A model generated the notes under the pieces. That model made no database searches and was not told the DNA's origin. It worked only from the letters and a program-made list of their open reading frames with translations. The position numbers and the translations under genes were made by a program. Source: Actinomycetes bacterium (GTDB taxonomy: Bacteria; Actinomycetota; Thermoleophilia; RBG-16-64-13). From it: DNA of 64,000 nucleotides. The stretch covers positions 27,635 through 91,634 of the forward strand of contig JAGXFW010000009.1 in assembly GCA_024637035.1 (NCBI GenBank), given 5' to 3'. Of this stretch, positions 25,352 through 34,296 are shown in pieces; within the stretch, counting starts at the first letter, position 1; each line of letters starts with the position of its first letter.

Positions 25352-27292
25352 ATGACGCGACGCTCCAACCCCCCCGTCCACCCCGACGCGACCCCGCCTT
25401 CAGGCATCGGGGCCGGCGACGTTGCAGCCAACGCCGCCGGCAACGCGAACGCTGCTGCCGCCGATGTCGATGCCGAGTCCATCCTTCACGACGTCTTCGG
25501 CTTCCGCGAGTTCCGCCCCGGGCAGAAAGAGATCATCGACCACGTCGTCGCGGGTGGCGACGCCTTCGTGCTGATGCCCACCGGCAGCGGCAAGTCTCTC
25601 TGTTTCCAGATCCCCGCCATCCGGCGGCCCGGCACCGCCGTCGTGGTGTCACCCTTGATCTCGTTGATGAAAGACCAAGTCGACGCGCTCCGTGGGGCGG
25701 GCGTCTCGGCTGCGGCACTGAACTCGTCGTTGAGCGGTGGGGAGTCGCGCGAGGTGCTCGCCCGTTTGCGGGCCGGTGACCTCGACCTGCTGTACGTCGC
25801 TCCCGAACGCTTGATGATGGACTCCTTCCTCGAGCTGCTCGGTTCCGTGGATATCGCCCTGTTCGCCATCGACGAGGCACACTGCGTCTCCCAGTGGGGC
25901 CACGATTTCCGGCCGGAGTACGTGCGACTTGGTGAACTGCGGGGACTCTTCCCCCATGTGCCCCTCGTCGCGCTCACCGCTACCGCCGACGACCAGACAC
26001 GCGAAGACGTTCGTCGGCGGCTCGGACTGGCCGGCGCGCCGGTGTTCACTTCCGGGTTCGACCGCCCCAACATCCGCTACCTCGTGGTCGAGAAGCGTCA
26101 TCCGTTCGAGCAACTGCGCGCCTTCTTGGCCGAGCGGGCGGGGTTGTCCGGCATCGTCTACTGCCTCAGCCGAAAACGCGTTGAAGAGGTGGCGGCGAAG
26201 CTGGTGGGTGCCGGGGTGAAGGCTGCCGCGTACCACGCCGGGTTGCCCGCGGAGGAGCGCGTGCGTGTGCAGGAGGCCTTCCAGCGCGATACCCTGCACG
26301 TCGTCGTGGCCACTGTGGCTTTCGGGCTGGGCATCGACAAGCCCGACGTTCGCTTCGTGGTGCACTACGACATCCCGAAGACCATCGAGTCGTACTACCA
26401 GGAGACCGGCCGAGCCGGCCGCGACGGAGCCCCGGCCGACGCCCTTCTGCTGTACGGCCTCGCCGACGTGGTGGTGGCGAGGGTTCTTCTGGAGCAGGGT
26501 GGCAATCCCGAGCAAGTGCGGGTGGAAGTGCACAAGCTGAACGCGATGGTCGGCCTAGCCGAGGCTCTTTCGTGCCGCCGCCGCGCGTTGCTGCAGTACT
26601 TCGGCGAGACTCGAGACTCGGATTGCGGCAATTGCGATATCTGCCTCGATCCCCCCGATACCTACGACGCAACGGAGGATGCGCAGAAGGCCCTCTCGAG
26701 CGTGTATCGGGTGGGGCAGCGCTTCGGCATCGCGTATGTGATCGACGTGCTGCGCGGGGCCGACACCGAGCGCATCCGGCGGTTCGGCCACGACCGACTC
26801 TCCACCTACGGAGTCGGCGCTCATCTGGGCAAAGACGCGTGGACGAGCCTGTTCCGCCAACTGATCCATCGTGGATACCTCTACCAGGACATCGAGGCAT
26901 ATTCGGCGTTGAAGCTTGCTTCTGCCGCCCGACCCCTGTTGGCCGGCAAGGAACGGTTGGAACTGGCGCGCCCCCGGTTCTCGACGCCAGGTGAGGCGAA
27001 GAAGCCGGCCGGCCGGCGACGCCGGGCCGGGTCTGCCGATGCACCGGCCGCTCTGTTCGATGGCTCGGTCGAGCCCGACGGGCCGCTGTACGAGACCCTG
27101 CGCGCATTGCGTCGCACGCTTGCGGAGCAGGCCAAGGTGCCCGCCTACGTGGTGTTCTCCGATGCCTCGCTGCGCGAGATGGCCATCTTACGACCCCAGA
27201 CCGACGACGAGTTGCTGGCCGTGAACGGCGTGGGAGCGGTCAAGCTGGAGCGCTACGGCGCGGCCTTCCTCGAGGTGCTTCGTGAGGCCTGA
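25352..27292 (+). CDS. recQ: ATP-dependent DNA helicase RecQ
   Basis: 646 aa superfamily 2 3'-5' helicase for recombination and replication repair. Motif [17 protein letters not shown], motif [20 protein letters not shown], motif [17 protein letters not shown]. The RQC zinc-binding Cys set is present (SCRRRALLQ, then [12 protein letters not shown]), followed by winged helix and a C-terminal HRDC domain (about the last 80 residues, ending [15 protein letters not shown]). A 35-residue Pro/Ala-rich N-terminal tail precedes the helicase core. It lies 46 bases after fadE and converges with the zinc-ribbon gene. Confidence 0.95.
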   Translation: MTRRSNPPVHPDATPPSGIGAGDVAANAAGNANAAAADVDAESILHDVFGFREFRPGQKEIIDHVVAGGDAFVLMPTGSGKSLCFQIPAIRRPGTAVVVSPLISLMKDQVDALRGAGVSAAALNSSLSGGESREVLARLRAGDLDLLYVAPERLMMDSFLELLGSVDIALFAIDEAHCVSQWGHDFRPEYVRLGELRGLFPHVPLVALTATADDQTREDVRRRLGLAGAPVFTSGFDRPNIRYLVVEKRHPFEQLRAFLAERAGLSGIVYCLSRKRVEEVAAKLVGAGVKAAAYHAGLPAEERVRVQEAFQRDTLHVVVATVAFGLGIDKPDVRFVVHYDIPKTIESYYQETGRAGRDGAPADALLLYGLADVVVARVLLEQGGNPEQVRVEVHKLNAMVGLAEALSCRRRALLQYFGETRDSDCGNCDICLDPPDTYDATEDAQKALSSVYRVGQRFGIAYVIDVLRGADTERIRRFGHDRLSTYGVGAHLGKDAWTSLFRQLIHRGYLYQDIEAYSALKLASAARPLLAGKERLELARPRFSTPGEAKKPAGRRRRAGSADAPAALFDGSVEPDGPLYETLRALRRTLAEQAKVPAYVVFSDASLREMAILRPQTDDELLAVNGVGAVKLERYGAAFLEVLREA

Positions 27293-27296
27293 GGCA

Positions 27297-28292
27297 CTAC
27301 CAGTCGCGCAGATCGTTGATCATCCAGCCGGCTTCGGTCGGTACCACGTGGTACCGCCAGCGGTCTCGTCCGTACGTCCAGGTCTCTTCGACTTTCACCC
27401 AGTAGGTGCCATCGGAGGCCTTCTCGACGCTGTCGACCGTGTATTTCTTGAAGTCACCGTTGCTGTAGGAAGCGCTCGCGGCGTCCAGAGAGAATGGTTC
27501 CACGGTGAGGGCGTGGGCGTCATCGGCGCGGTCTTCCATGACGGCGACTAGGAACGACTCCACCACCGACTGCGCCTCGTCCGCCTCGGACATCGGGACG
27601 TCTGATGCTCCCAAAGCATACGTGTCCGCAACGACCCAACTGCCGTCCGGCGCCGGTTCCACGATGTAGGCGGTCACGAATTCGCTCGCGGGCGGCCCTC
27701 CCCAGAACTCCATTTGGACGCCTTGGTCGTCTGCCAGCCTGTACACCCAGCCTTCAGGGAGCTCGGCCTTCACCGCCTCCTCGGCGGAGGCGTACCCGGA
27801 GAGTCCGGCGGTGGTGGGCGGAGCGGTCGTCGCCGCGGCCACCGTCGTCACTGTGGTTGTGGTCTCGATCTGGGCAAAGGTGGTGGTGGTCGACACATTC
27901 GTGTCGTCGCCCCTCAGGAGCATGAATGCTCCACCGGCCAGTGCACCCAGCAGCACCACTCCCACGACCGACAAGGCGATGATCAGCCCCGTGTTGCCGC
28001 CGCTCTTGGGCGGAGGAGCCGACGGCCCTGATGTCTGGGGGCCGTAGCCGGGCGGAGGGGGCGCGTAGCCGGGCGGAGGGGGCGGCGATGACTGGCCGTA
28101 CGTGGCGGGTGGCGGAGCGGGCACCCAACCGGCCGCGGTCGGCGGAGGTGGAGGTGGGGGTGGAGTGGTGGCGGGCGTTGGGGGACCTGGAGGCGGAGCC
28201 CCGGGGGAGGGCGCCGCGGTCATCCGAGCGCCGCAGGATCCGCAGAACTCCGCGCCCTCCGGGTTGATCTCTCCGCAGTTCGAGCAGTGCAC
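27297..28292 (-). CDS. Zinc-ribbon membrane protein with Pro-rich and Thr-rich segments
   Basis: 331 aa of unknown function. N-terminal zinc ribbon with Cys at 3, 6, 17 and 20 (HCSNCGEINPEGAEFCGSCG), then about 80 residues of Pro/Gly repeats, one transmembrane helix (GLIIALSVVGVVLLGALAGG), a Thr-rich linker and a C-terminal extracytoplasmic domain of about 150 residues. GTG 28292 is the start, with AAGGAGG six bases upstream. A repeated PPPGYAPPPPGYG-type segment is encoded by a roughly 21-bp DNA repeat near 28040-28085. Architecture resembles zinc-ribbon sensor or scaffold proteins of Gram-positives. Confidence 0.75.
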   Translation of the reverse strand: MHCSNCGEINPEGAEFCGSCGARMTAAPSPGAPPPGPPTPATTPPPPPPPPTAAGWVPAPPPATYGQSSPPPPPGYAPPPPGYGPQTSGPSAPPPKSGGNTGLIIALSVVGVVLLGALAGGAFMLLRGDDTNVSTTTTFAQIETTTTVTTVAAATTAPPTTAGLSGYASAEEAVKAELPEGWVYRLADDQGVQMEFWGGPPASEFVTAYIVEPAPDGSWVVADTYALGASDVPMSEADEAQSVVESFLVAVMEDRADDAHALTVEPFSLDAASASYSNGDFKKYTVDSVEKASDGTYWVKVEETWTYGRDRWRYHVVPTEAGWMINDLRDW

Positions 28293-28445
28293 CAGGATCC
28301 TCCTTCGCATCGGTCACGCCTGGTCGAGCAGCCTCATCATATCGAATGCAGGTGGGGGTGCGCGAGGCGGGTCGAATGCCGCTCCTGGCCGCACGGGTGC
28401 GAATCGACTAGTATGGAGCCATCGAGGTCGTTGCGCGGAGGCTCC

Positions 28446-29768
28446 ATGGTGGGCGAGACCTATGAATACCTAGTGGTGGGGTCCGGGGCAGGCGGTGCGG
28501 CGGTGGCCAGGCAACTGGCGCTGCGTGGCAAGAGCGTCCTGATCGTGGAGCGCGGCCACCCTCAGCCCAGCCTCGGCACCTTCGCCGCGGGCACCCGGTT
28601 CTACGACGTAGCGCCGGTCACGAACCTGCCTCCCCGCTCTCGCGAGGGGGTGACCATGTGGAGGGCGTTCGCCGCCGGCGGCTCGACGATCGCGGCTTGC
28701 GGCAACATGGTGCCCAGCCTGGTCGAGGAGCTCGCTCTGACGGGCATCTCCCTGAAGGACGATATCGCCCGTGTTGAGGATGAGATCGGCGTGCGGCCGA
28801 TCGACAGCGGGCTGCTCACGTCGGGAGGCCGGGCCCTTGCAGCGGCGGCAGCCGAACTCGGCCACACCTTCTCCGCGATGCCGAAGGCCCTCGACCCTCG
28901 GAAGTGCCGGGGCTGCGGCCACTGCACTCTGGGTTGCGCGAACGGTGCTAAGTGGACGGCGGCTCGGTTCGTGGACGAAGCTGTGACGGCCGGTGCCCGC
29001 ACCGCCTTTGGCATGCAGGTGGAGACGGTGCTGCTCGATGACCGCGGGGCGGCCAGGGGCGTACGGGCCCGCGGTCCGGACGGCTCAGTGGATTTGTCCG
29101 CCGAGGTTGTGATCCTCGCCGCCGGCGGCTTGGGCACCCCGCCCATCCTCTTGAAATCCGGGGTGATCGAGGCGGGTGGCGGCTTCTTCCTGGACCTGTT
29201 CGTGAACACGTACGGGGTGATCTCCTTCGACGGCGCCGGAGGCCGAGGAATACCGGCACCGAACCTGGCTCACGAGCCGTCGATGGCGCTGGTCGACATG
29301 GAGCATAGACTCGCCGATGGTTTCATCCTCAGTCCGTACATCAACCAGCCAAGGCGGGTGCGCTTCATCGAGGCCGGCCTTCGAGGGTTCGCGCTTCCCG
29401 GGGAACGGACGCTGGGCATCATGACCAAGATCTCCGATGAGACCACGGGCCGGGTGTTCGCCGATGGCTCCGTGAGCAAGACGGTCACCGCTGAGGATCG
29501 TCGACGTCTCGATCGCGGAGCGGCGCTCTCTCGGCAGATCCTGATCCGGGCGGGCGCGAGGCCAGAGTCGATCGTGGTCACCCGCCCTCAAGGTGCCCAC
29601 CCCGGCGGGGGAGCCGGCATCGGCCGTGTGGTCGATGCCGCGCTGCGCACCCGCATCGAGGGGCTTTACGTCTGCGACGCCAGCGTCCTACCCGAAGCGC
29701 CAGGATTGCCTCCGATACTCACCCTGCTGGCATTGGGACGATGGTTGGGGAACCGGTTGGCGGCGTAG
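28446..29768 (+). CDS. GMC-family FAD oxidoreductase with four-Cys motif
   Basis: 440 aa. N-terminal FAD-binding YLVVGSGAGGAAVARQLALR, middle VVILAAGGLGTPPILLKSG and GMC C-terminal VCDASVLPEAPGLPPILTLL. Members oxidise alcohols or related substrates. Residues 154-164 read CRGCGHCTLGC, a CX2CX2CX3C spacing like that of a ferredoxin; similar Cys clusters occur in the long-chain alcohol oxidase branch as I recall. At 440 aa it is shorter than typical GMC enzymes (500-600). ATG 28446 is the start; an upstream open extension to 28287 crosses the divergent zinc-ribbon gene start. Confidence 0.82.
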   Translation: MVGETYEYLVVGSGAGGAAVARQLALRGKSVLIVERGHPQPSLGTFAAGTRFYDVAPVTNLPPRSREGVTMWRAFAAGGSTIAACGNMVPSLVEELALTGISLKDDIARVEDEIGVRPIDSGLLTSGGRALAAAAAELGHTFSAMPKALDPRKCRGCGHCTLGCANGAKWTAARFVDEAVTAGARTAFGMQVETVLLDDRGAARGVRARGPDGSVDLSAEVVILAAGGLGTPPILLKSGVIEAGGGFFLDLFVNTYGVISFDGAGGRGIPAPNLAHEPSMALVDMEHRLADGFILSPYINQPRRVRFIEAGLRGFALPGERTLGIMTKISDETTGRVFADGSVSKTVTAEDRRRLDRGAALSRQILIRAGARPESIVVTRPQGAHPGGGAGIGRVVDAALRTRIEGLYVCDASVLPEAPGLPPILTLLALGRWLGNRLAA

Positions 29769-29863
29769 CAGGTGCCGGGTAGGGTCTGCTATCGTGAGTC
29801 CAGGACGTCACCACAGCCCGCCGCGTGCGCGCGTGCGGGTCCGCAAGAGGGGGGCATTAGACC

Positions 29864-30577
29864 ATGAAGACCAGCATCGACTATCGTCCGTCGTATTCTC
29901 TCGTCACCGCTACGCTCGATCCGAATGAGCGCATCCAGGTGGAGGCCGGGTCGATGGTCGGCATGTCGGCAGGTTTGACGGTCGAGACGTCGGCCAAGGG
30001 AGGAGTCCTCGGTTCCCTCAAGCGCTCGGTGCTCGGCGGCGAGAGCTTCTTCATGAACACCTATCAGGCCCCCGTCCAAGGCGGCCAGATCATGCTCGCT
30101 CCGGCTCTTCCCGGCGACATGACGGTGCGGGAGTTCGCCGGCCACAACATGATCGTGCAGTCCGGCTCGTACGTGGCGTCTTCGGAGGGTCTGAGCATCG
30201 ATACCAAGTGGGGCGGAGCAAAAACCTTCTTTGCGAGCGAGGGTTTCTTCATGCTGAAGGTGCAGGGCACGGGCACGCTCGTCCTATCGAGCTACGGGGC
30301 CATCCACGAGATGACTCTGGAAGCGGGCCAGACGTTCACCGTAGACACGGGCCATCTGGTGTCGTTCTCCGAGGGCATGGGGTTCAATGTCCGTCGCGTT
30401 GGAGGAATCAAGTCCACTCTGTTCAGCGGAGAGGGCCTGGTGGTCGATCTGACCGGTCCGGGCTACCTCATGCTGCAGACCCGCAGCGAGGATGCTTTCC
30501 TCTCGTGGTTGCTGCCAAGGGTCTCCAAGGACCAGGGCGGAGGCGGAGGCGGCTTCAACATCAAGCTCGGGGGCTGA
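29864..30577 (+). CDS. AIM24/TIGR00266-family protein
   Basis: 237 aa, beta-rich protein of the AIM24 family of unknown function. Typical features: IQVEAGSMVGMSAGLTVETS near the start, GLSIDTKWGGAKTFFASEGF in the middle, GFNVRRVGGIKSTLFSGEGL near the end and a Gly-rich C-terminus. There is no signal peptide or membrane helix, so it is probably cytoplasmic. It follows the GMC gene by 95 bases on the same strand; a link is not evident. Confidence 0.88.
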   Translation: MKTSIDYRPSYSLVTATLDPNERIQVEAGSMVGMSAGLTVETSAKGGVLGSLKRSVLGGESFFMNTYQAPVQGGQIMLAPALPGDMTVREFAGHNMIVQSGSYVASSEGLSIDTKWGGAKTFFASEGFFMLKVQGTGTLVLSSYGAIHEMTLEAGQTFTVDTGHLVSFSEGMGFNVRRVGGIKSTLFSGEGLVVDLTGPGYLMLQTRSEDAFLSWLLPRVSKDQGGGGGGFNIKLGG

Positions 30578-30631
30578 GGTTCGAGGGAGGGCGTTCCGCG
30601 AAGGCGGGGGCGACGAAGCAGGGTCCGCTGG

Positions 30632-31210
30632 TCAGGATCGTCCGTCTGATCCGTCTGATCCGTCTGATCCGTCCGCGTCCGCTCCGCCCGCTCCGCCGGA
30701 GCGCGCGCGTGTCGGCTGCGGCAGCCGCCATTCCTTCCACAGCACCCTGCTCGAGAGCAGGAGGGCCGATCCCACCGTCACGTAGAGGAAGCCCACGTCG
30801 GCTCGGGGGAGCGGCGAAGCCCGGAGAACCTGACCAAGGATCATCATGCCCACGATGAGGGCCCAACTGACGGGGGAGAAGAAACCGCCCACGCAGTGGT
30901 CGTCACCCCGGGTGCGGATGCGATGTATGGTCCGCCTGGCCACGCGATCCAGGACGAACCGGGACTTCACGAGTCCGAGGAGTAGGAACGGCGCGGCGTA
31001 GGCCCACCCGAGACCTTGGTAGCGACCTACCACCCAATGGAGGCCGAGGCCAAGGAGGACTGAGCCGACCACGGTCCACATCATCTCGGCGAGGAAGAGC
31101 TGGGAGCGGGCGCCGGCAGTGGGCTTGTGGAGTTCGAGCCAGCGGCGCAGCATCGCCCTTTCGCCCGGTTTGGGTGAACCCATCTGTGGCGTATCTTGGT
31201 GGCGGGTCAT
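30632..31210 (-). CDS. Small membrane protein of unknown function, in the pnc operon
   Basis: 192 aa. Four hydrophobic segments are visible: AEMMWTVVGSVLLGLGLHWV, YAAPFLLLGLVK, VSWALIVGMMILGQVL and GFLYVTVGSALLLSS. The C-terminal tail is a low-complexity Gly/Ser/Asp stretch encoded by a 9-bp tandem repeat. ATG 31210 overlaps the pncB stop (TGATG), so it is co-translated with NAD-salvage genes. I do not recognise the family, and a transport role for a pyridine compound would be a guess. Confidence 0.6.
   Translation of the reverse strand: MTRHQDTPQMGSPKPGERAMLRRWLELHKPTAGARSQLFLAEMMWTVVGSVLLGLGLHWVVGRYQGLGWAYAAPFLLLGLVKSRFVLDRVARRTIHRIRTRGDDHCVGGFFSPVSWALIVGMMILGQVLRASPLPRADVGFLYVTVGSALLLSSRVLWKEWRLPQPTRARSGGAGGADADGSDGSDGSDGRS
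30643..30669. repeat. 9-bp tandem repeat, three copies
   Basis: CGTCTGATC repeats at 30643, 30652 and 30661. On the minus strand it encodes the Asp-Gly-Ser repeats at the C-terminus of the membrane protein, next to its stop. Confidence 0.9.
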
Positions 31211-32742
31211 CAGTGCAACACCCCTGGGGCGAGGCGGATCAAGTCGGTCTTCAGCTCCGCCAGTCGGGGTGAGAGGCCCACGTGGTAGATCTCCGGGTTG
31301 CGGAGGCGTCGCAGTTCCTCAGGCAAGGACGCTACCTGTTCCCGCGCCCGGCTCCGCACCTCAGTGAGAGACGGCGAAGGCTTCACGCGCCGTCCCTCTC
31401 GCACAACGGGCTCGAGAAGGTCTTCCGCGTGGACAGCGCCTTCGAGTGCCACCTGGAAGCTCAGGTCGCTCCGGCCCACGTAGGAGATCTGTGGGCCGTC
31501 CTGGGGGTCCTCGTCGGCTCGGTAGAGCACGTCTCCGATCGGGCGCCCGCTGGCATCGCGGTATCGGATCACGCGTTTGCGTCCAGGGTCGGTCATCTTG
31601 GCCGGATTCGAGCTCAGCTTGATGCGGGGCTCCCATGCACCGCCTTCGTGCAGCGCGCCGGCGACGGTCGCGGCTTCTTCGGGCGTGGCCGGGTCTCGGC
31701 CGTCCACGCGGGCTGCCGTCAGCTTGTACACCCCGCCCAGCGCGGGCCAGCTCGACGAGGTGATCAGGTGGGTGCCGACTCCCCAGGCGTTGATCGGGGC
31801 CCCCTGCCTCTTCAGGTCGGCGATCAGGTCTTCGTCGAGCTCGTTGGACGCGACGATCATCGGCTCGTCGAAACCCGCCTGAGTGAAGATCGCATGGGCG
31901 GCCTTGCTGAGCCTCGCGAGGTCGCCGGAGTCCAGGCGTATCGCCGCCCGTACGCCGAGCCGGCGTTCGCGCAGCTCCTTGAACACCCGCAAGGCGTTGG
32001 GGATTCCTGATGTGAGCGTGTCGTATGTGTCCACGAGCAGAACGCAGTTGTCGGGGTAGATGTCGGCATAGGCGCGGAATGCCGTGAGTTCATCGTCGAA
32101 GCTCATGACCCAGGAGTGGGCGTGGGTGCCCGCCACGGGGATGCCGAAGAGCTTCCCCGCCAGCACGTTCGAGGTGGCGTCAGCGCCGCCGATGTACGCC
32201 GCGCGCGAGCCGGATAGGCCCCCATCCGGGCCCTGGGCGCGACGAAGCCCGAACTCCATCACTCGGTCGCCGTCGGCCGCGAGCCGGATACGGGCCGACT
32301 TGGTGGCGATAAGGGTGGGGTAGTTGAGAGCGTTCAGGACCGCGGTCTCGAGGAACTGCGCCTCGGCGAGCGGCCCCTCGATGCGCAAGATCGGCTCGTT
32401 GGGGAAGACGACGGTGCCCTCAGGTGCCGCGTCGATCGAGACGGTCGGCTTGAAGCCGCGCAGGTGGTCGATGAACTCGTCGCCGAAGGTGCCGAGAGAG
32501 GCGAGGTAGGCGATATCGTCACTGGTGAAATGCAGGTTCTCCACCAGATCGAGCAGCTGCTCGAGTCCCGCCGCGACAGCGAAACCGGTGTGTGGAGGCA
32601 ACTCGCGGAAGAAGTACTCGAACGAGGCTGTGAGAGGCTGTCGATCGCTCCGCCAATAGCCGTTCATCATGGTGAGTTCGTAGAAGTCCGTCAGGAGGGC
32701 GAGGTCTTCCCGGTGTGCCCAGCGGCTCGTGGCGTCTGTCAT
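31210..32742 (-). CDS. pncB: Nicotinate phosphoribosyltransferase
   Basis: 510 aa enzyme of NAD salvage that joins nicotinate to PRPP. Seen: LLTDFYELTMMNGYWRSDRQ at the N-terminus, the FGLRRAQGPDGG segment with the family's usual active-site Arg residues and GTHAHSWVMSFDDELTAF in the middle, and RLDSGDLARLS further on. ATG 32742 gives a normal N-terminus; the frame is open to 32838 through an 18-bp duplication and overlaps pncA, so that longer form is less likely. It follows pncA, whose product nicotinate is its substrate. Confidence 0.93.
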   Translation of the reverse strand: MTDATSRWAHREDLALLTDFYELTMMNGYWRSDRQPLTASFEYFFRELPPHTGFAVAAGLEQLLDLVENLHFTSDDIAYLASLGTFGDEFIDHLRGFKPTVSIDAAPEGTVVFPNEPILRIEGPLAEAQFLETAVLNALNYPTLIATKSARIRLAADGDRVMEFGLRRAQGPDGGLSGSRAAYIGGADATSNVLAGKLFGIPVAGTHAHSWVMSFDDELTAFRAYADIYPDNCVLLVDTYDTLTSGIPNALRVFKELRERRLGVRAAIRLDSGDLARLSKAAHAIFTQAGFDEPMIVASNELDEDLIADLKRQGAPINAWGVGTHLITSSSWPALGGVYKLTAARVDGRDPATPEEAATVAGALHEGGAWEPRIKLSSNPAKMTDPGRKRVIRYRDASGRPIGDVLYRADEDPQDGPQISYVGRSDLSFQVALEGAVHAEDLLEPVVREGRRVKPSPSLTEVRSRAREQVASLPEELRRLRNPEIYHVGLSPRLAELKTDLIRLAPGVLH

Positions 32743-32754
32743 GGTCGTCCGTCC

Positions 32755-32790
32755 GTCATGCCGAGTGTGTCTGTCATGCCGAGTGTGTCT
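32755..32790. repeat. 18-bp tandem duplication between pncA and pncB
   Basis: GTCATGCCGAGTGTGTCT occurs at 32755-32772 and exactly again at 32773-32790, with a partial third copy. It lies in the pncA-pncB gap, in frame with pncB if a longer start were used. Confidence 0.9.
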
Positions 32791-32806
32791 GTCATAGCCG
32801 GGTCCG

Positions 32807-33457
32807 TCAGGCCTCGGCGATGCCGGAGTCGGCTTCATCTGCGTCGGTGCCTATCGTGACGGCAAGCGCCATCGCGGTGGCAAGGACCGCACCCGTCGTC
32901 GTGTGCACGCCGGCCCAGCGGAGCTCCTCCAGTGCGTCGCGGGAGGTGTCGGGAGCGACACCTCGCACCGCGTCCTCCAAGAGGAACACCTCGAATCCCG
33001 CCCGGCGCGCGTCGAGAGCCGTGGCCATCACGCAGTAGTCGGTCGCGAGACCTGCCACGAAGACTCGCTCGACGCCCCGTTCCCTGAGCCACGCCGTGAG
33101 ATCGACCGACGTCGCCTGGAAGCCGCTGTAGGCCTCGGCGTCGGGGTCGTCTCCCTTGCTGACGATGAGCGCGCCGTCCGGCCTCTTGAGAGCGGGGTGG
33201 AACTGCGCGCCCTCGGTATCTTGAACGCAGTGCGGCGGCCACGAACCATCCCCGTACTCGGGCCGGTCCGAGAAACTGACGTGGTCCGCCGGGTGCCAAT
33301 CTCGCGTGAAGACGACATGTGCGAAGAGCGGCACCAGTCGATTGATCTCGGGCACCACGCGATCTCCGCCCTCTACCGCGAGGCTCCCGCCGGGGCAGAA
33401 GTCGTTCTGCACATCGACCACGATCAAGGCATCTGTGTCGCGATGGATCGTGTCCAC
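32807..33457 (-). CDS. pncA: Nicotinamidase
   Basis: 216 aa isochorismatase-fold amidase converting nicotinamide to nicotinate. Catalytic Asp in VVDVQNDFCPGG, metal-binding set in FTRDWHPADHVSF, Lys in LIVSKGDDPDA and nucleophilic Cys in GLATDYCVMATALDA. GTG 33457 is the start, with AAAGGAG eight bases upstream; a longer open frame to 33538 lacks a ribosome binding site. First gene of the pncA-pncB-membrane protein operon. The 33458-33753 gap holds no gene I can support. Confidence 0.93.
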   Translation of the reverse strand: MDTIHRDTDALIVVDVQNDFCPGGSLAVEGGDRVVPEINRLVPLFAHVVFTRDWHPADHVSFSDRPEYGDGSWPPHCVQDTEGAQFHPALKRPDGALIVSKGDDPDAEAYSGFQATSVDLTAWLRERGVERVFVAGLATDYCVMATALDARRAGFEVFLLEDAVRGVAPDTSRDALEELRWAGVHTTTGAVLATAMALAVTIGTDADEADSGIAEA

Positions 33458-33664
33458 GGAGCACACTCCTTTCGGTTCAGCGGGCCGTCGACCGTGCTCC
33501 CGGCCGGACGGCCACCATCGGTCTGACGCTTCGCCCACGGGCTCGTGGCGGCGCGCTACCGATGCGGATCAAGGTCCATTGTACTTCGATTCGGGGCCGG
33601 GGGCGGCTCTCAAGAAGGTTCCAGGTCAGCCGCGAGCGGGTTCTACGTGGCCTCCATACGCGAA

Positions 33665-33702
33665 GCACCGGCCCTTGCGAAGCGAATCGTGGGAGCCGGT
33701 GC
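33665..33702. terminator. Hairpin downstream of the VOC gene
   Basis: GCACCGGC at 33665-33672 pairs with GCCGGTGC at 33695-33702 (8-bp stem, 22-base loop). It is about 50 bases beyond the minus-strand VOC stop. There is no T-tract, so assignment as terminator is tentative. Confidence 0.3.
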
Positions 33703-33753
33703 GTCGGTGATTCGGCGATGGTCGCTGTATGTCGCTGCTCTTCTCGCAGGCGG

Positions 33754-34137
33754 CTACTTCGCCATCTCTGTCAGACTGAGGATGTTGCCTTCGCTGTCCT
33801 TGAACCAGGCAGCCTTCATGCCGTCTTCGACGAAGACGCCGTTCTCGGTCTTGAGGCCCTCCAGTTCGTAGTCCTCGAACGCAACACCCTTGTCCCTGAG
33901 GCCTCTCATCTCGGCGTCAAGATCGTCCACGAGGAAGAAAGCGGCGGTGGCTTCGCCCGGTTTCGACGCGCTCTGGTAGACGAGGAATCGCGTGCAATCG
34001 CCAGCCTGGTAGATCGCCGAGCCGTTAGGCTGGGGCATCTCGACCTTCTTGAGCCCGAGCTTGTCTTCGTAGAAACGCGCCGCCCGCTGGATGTCGGAGG
34101 CGGGAAGGGTCGGATATATCTGTGAGCCGGATAGCAT
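33754..34137 (-). CDS. VOC (glyoxalase/bleomycin-resistance) superfamily protein
   Basis: 127 aa with two beta-alpha-beta-beta-beta repeats: PTLPASDIQRAARFYEDKLG at the start, AAFFLVDDLDAEMRGLRDKG at the second repeat and AAWFKDSEGNILSLTEM at the end. Members are metal-dependent lyases, dioxygenases or resistance proteins; the single-domain form gives no clue to substrate. It is divergent from the RdhA-like gene and separated from it by about 160 bases, so a shared control region is possible. Confidence 0.85.
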   Translation of the reverse strand: MLSGSQIYPTLPASDIQRAARFYEDKLGLKKVEMPQPNGSAIYQAGDCTRFLVYQSASKPGEATAAFFLVDDLDAEMRGLRDKGVAFEDYELEGLKTENGVFVEDGMKAAWFKDSEGNILSLTEMAK

Positions 34138-34296
34138 CGTGTCTGCTCCTACATTGCTTGTGCTACCCCTGATACATACCCAAATGACAGCTGTTACGAA
34201 CTAGCCTGAGGGGTTCTCGGTGAACGCGTCGAGGCTTTCCCACCCCCCATGGTAGAGTGCGGCCTCGGGTCGGTTGTCGAGTCTGAGGAGTCGTCC

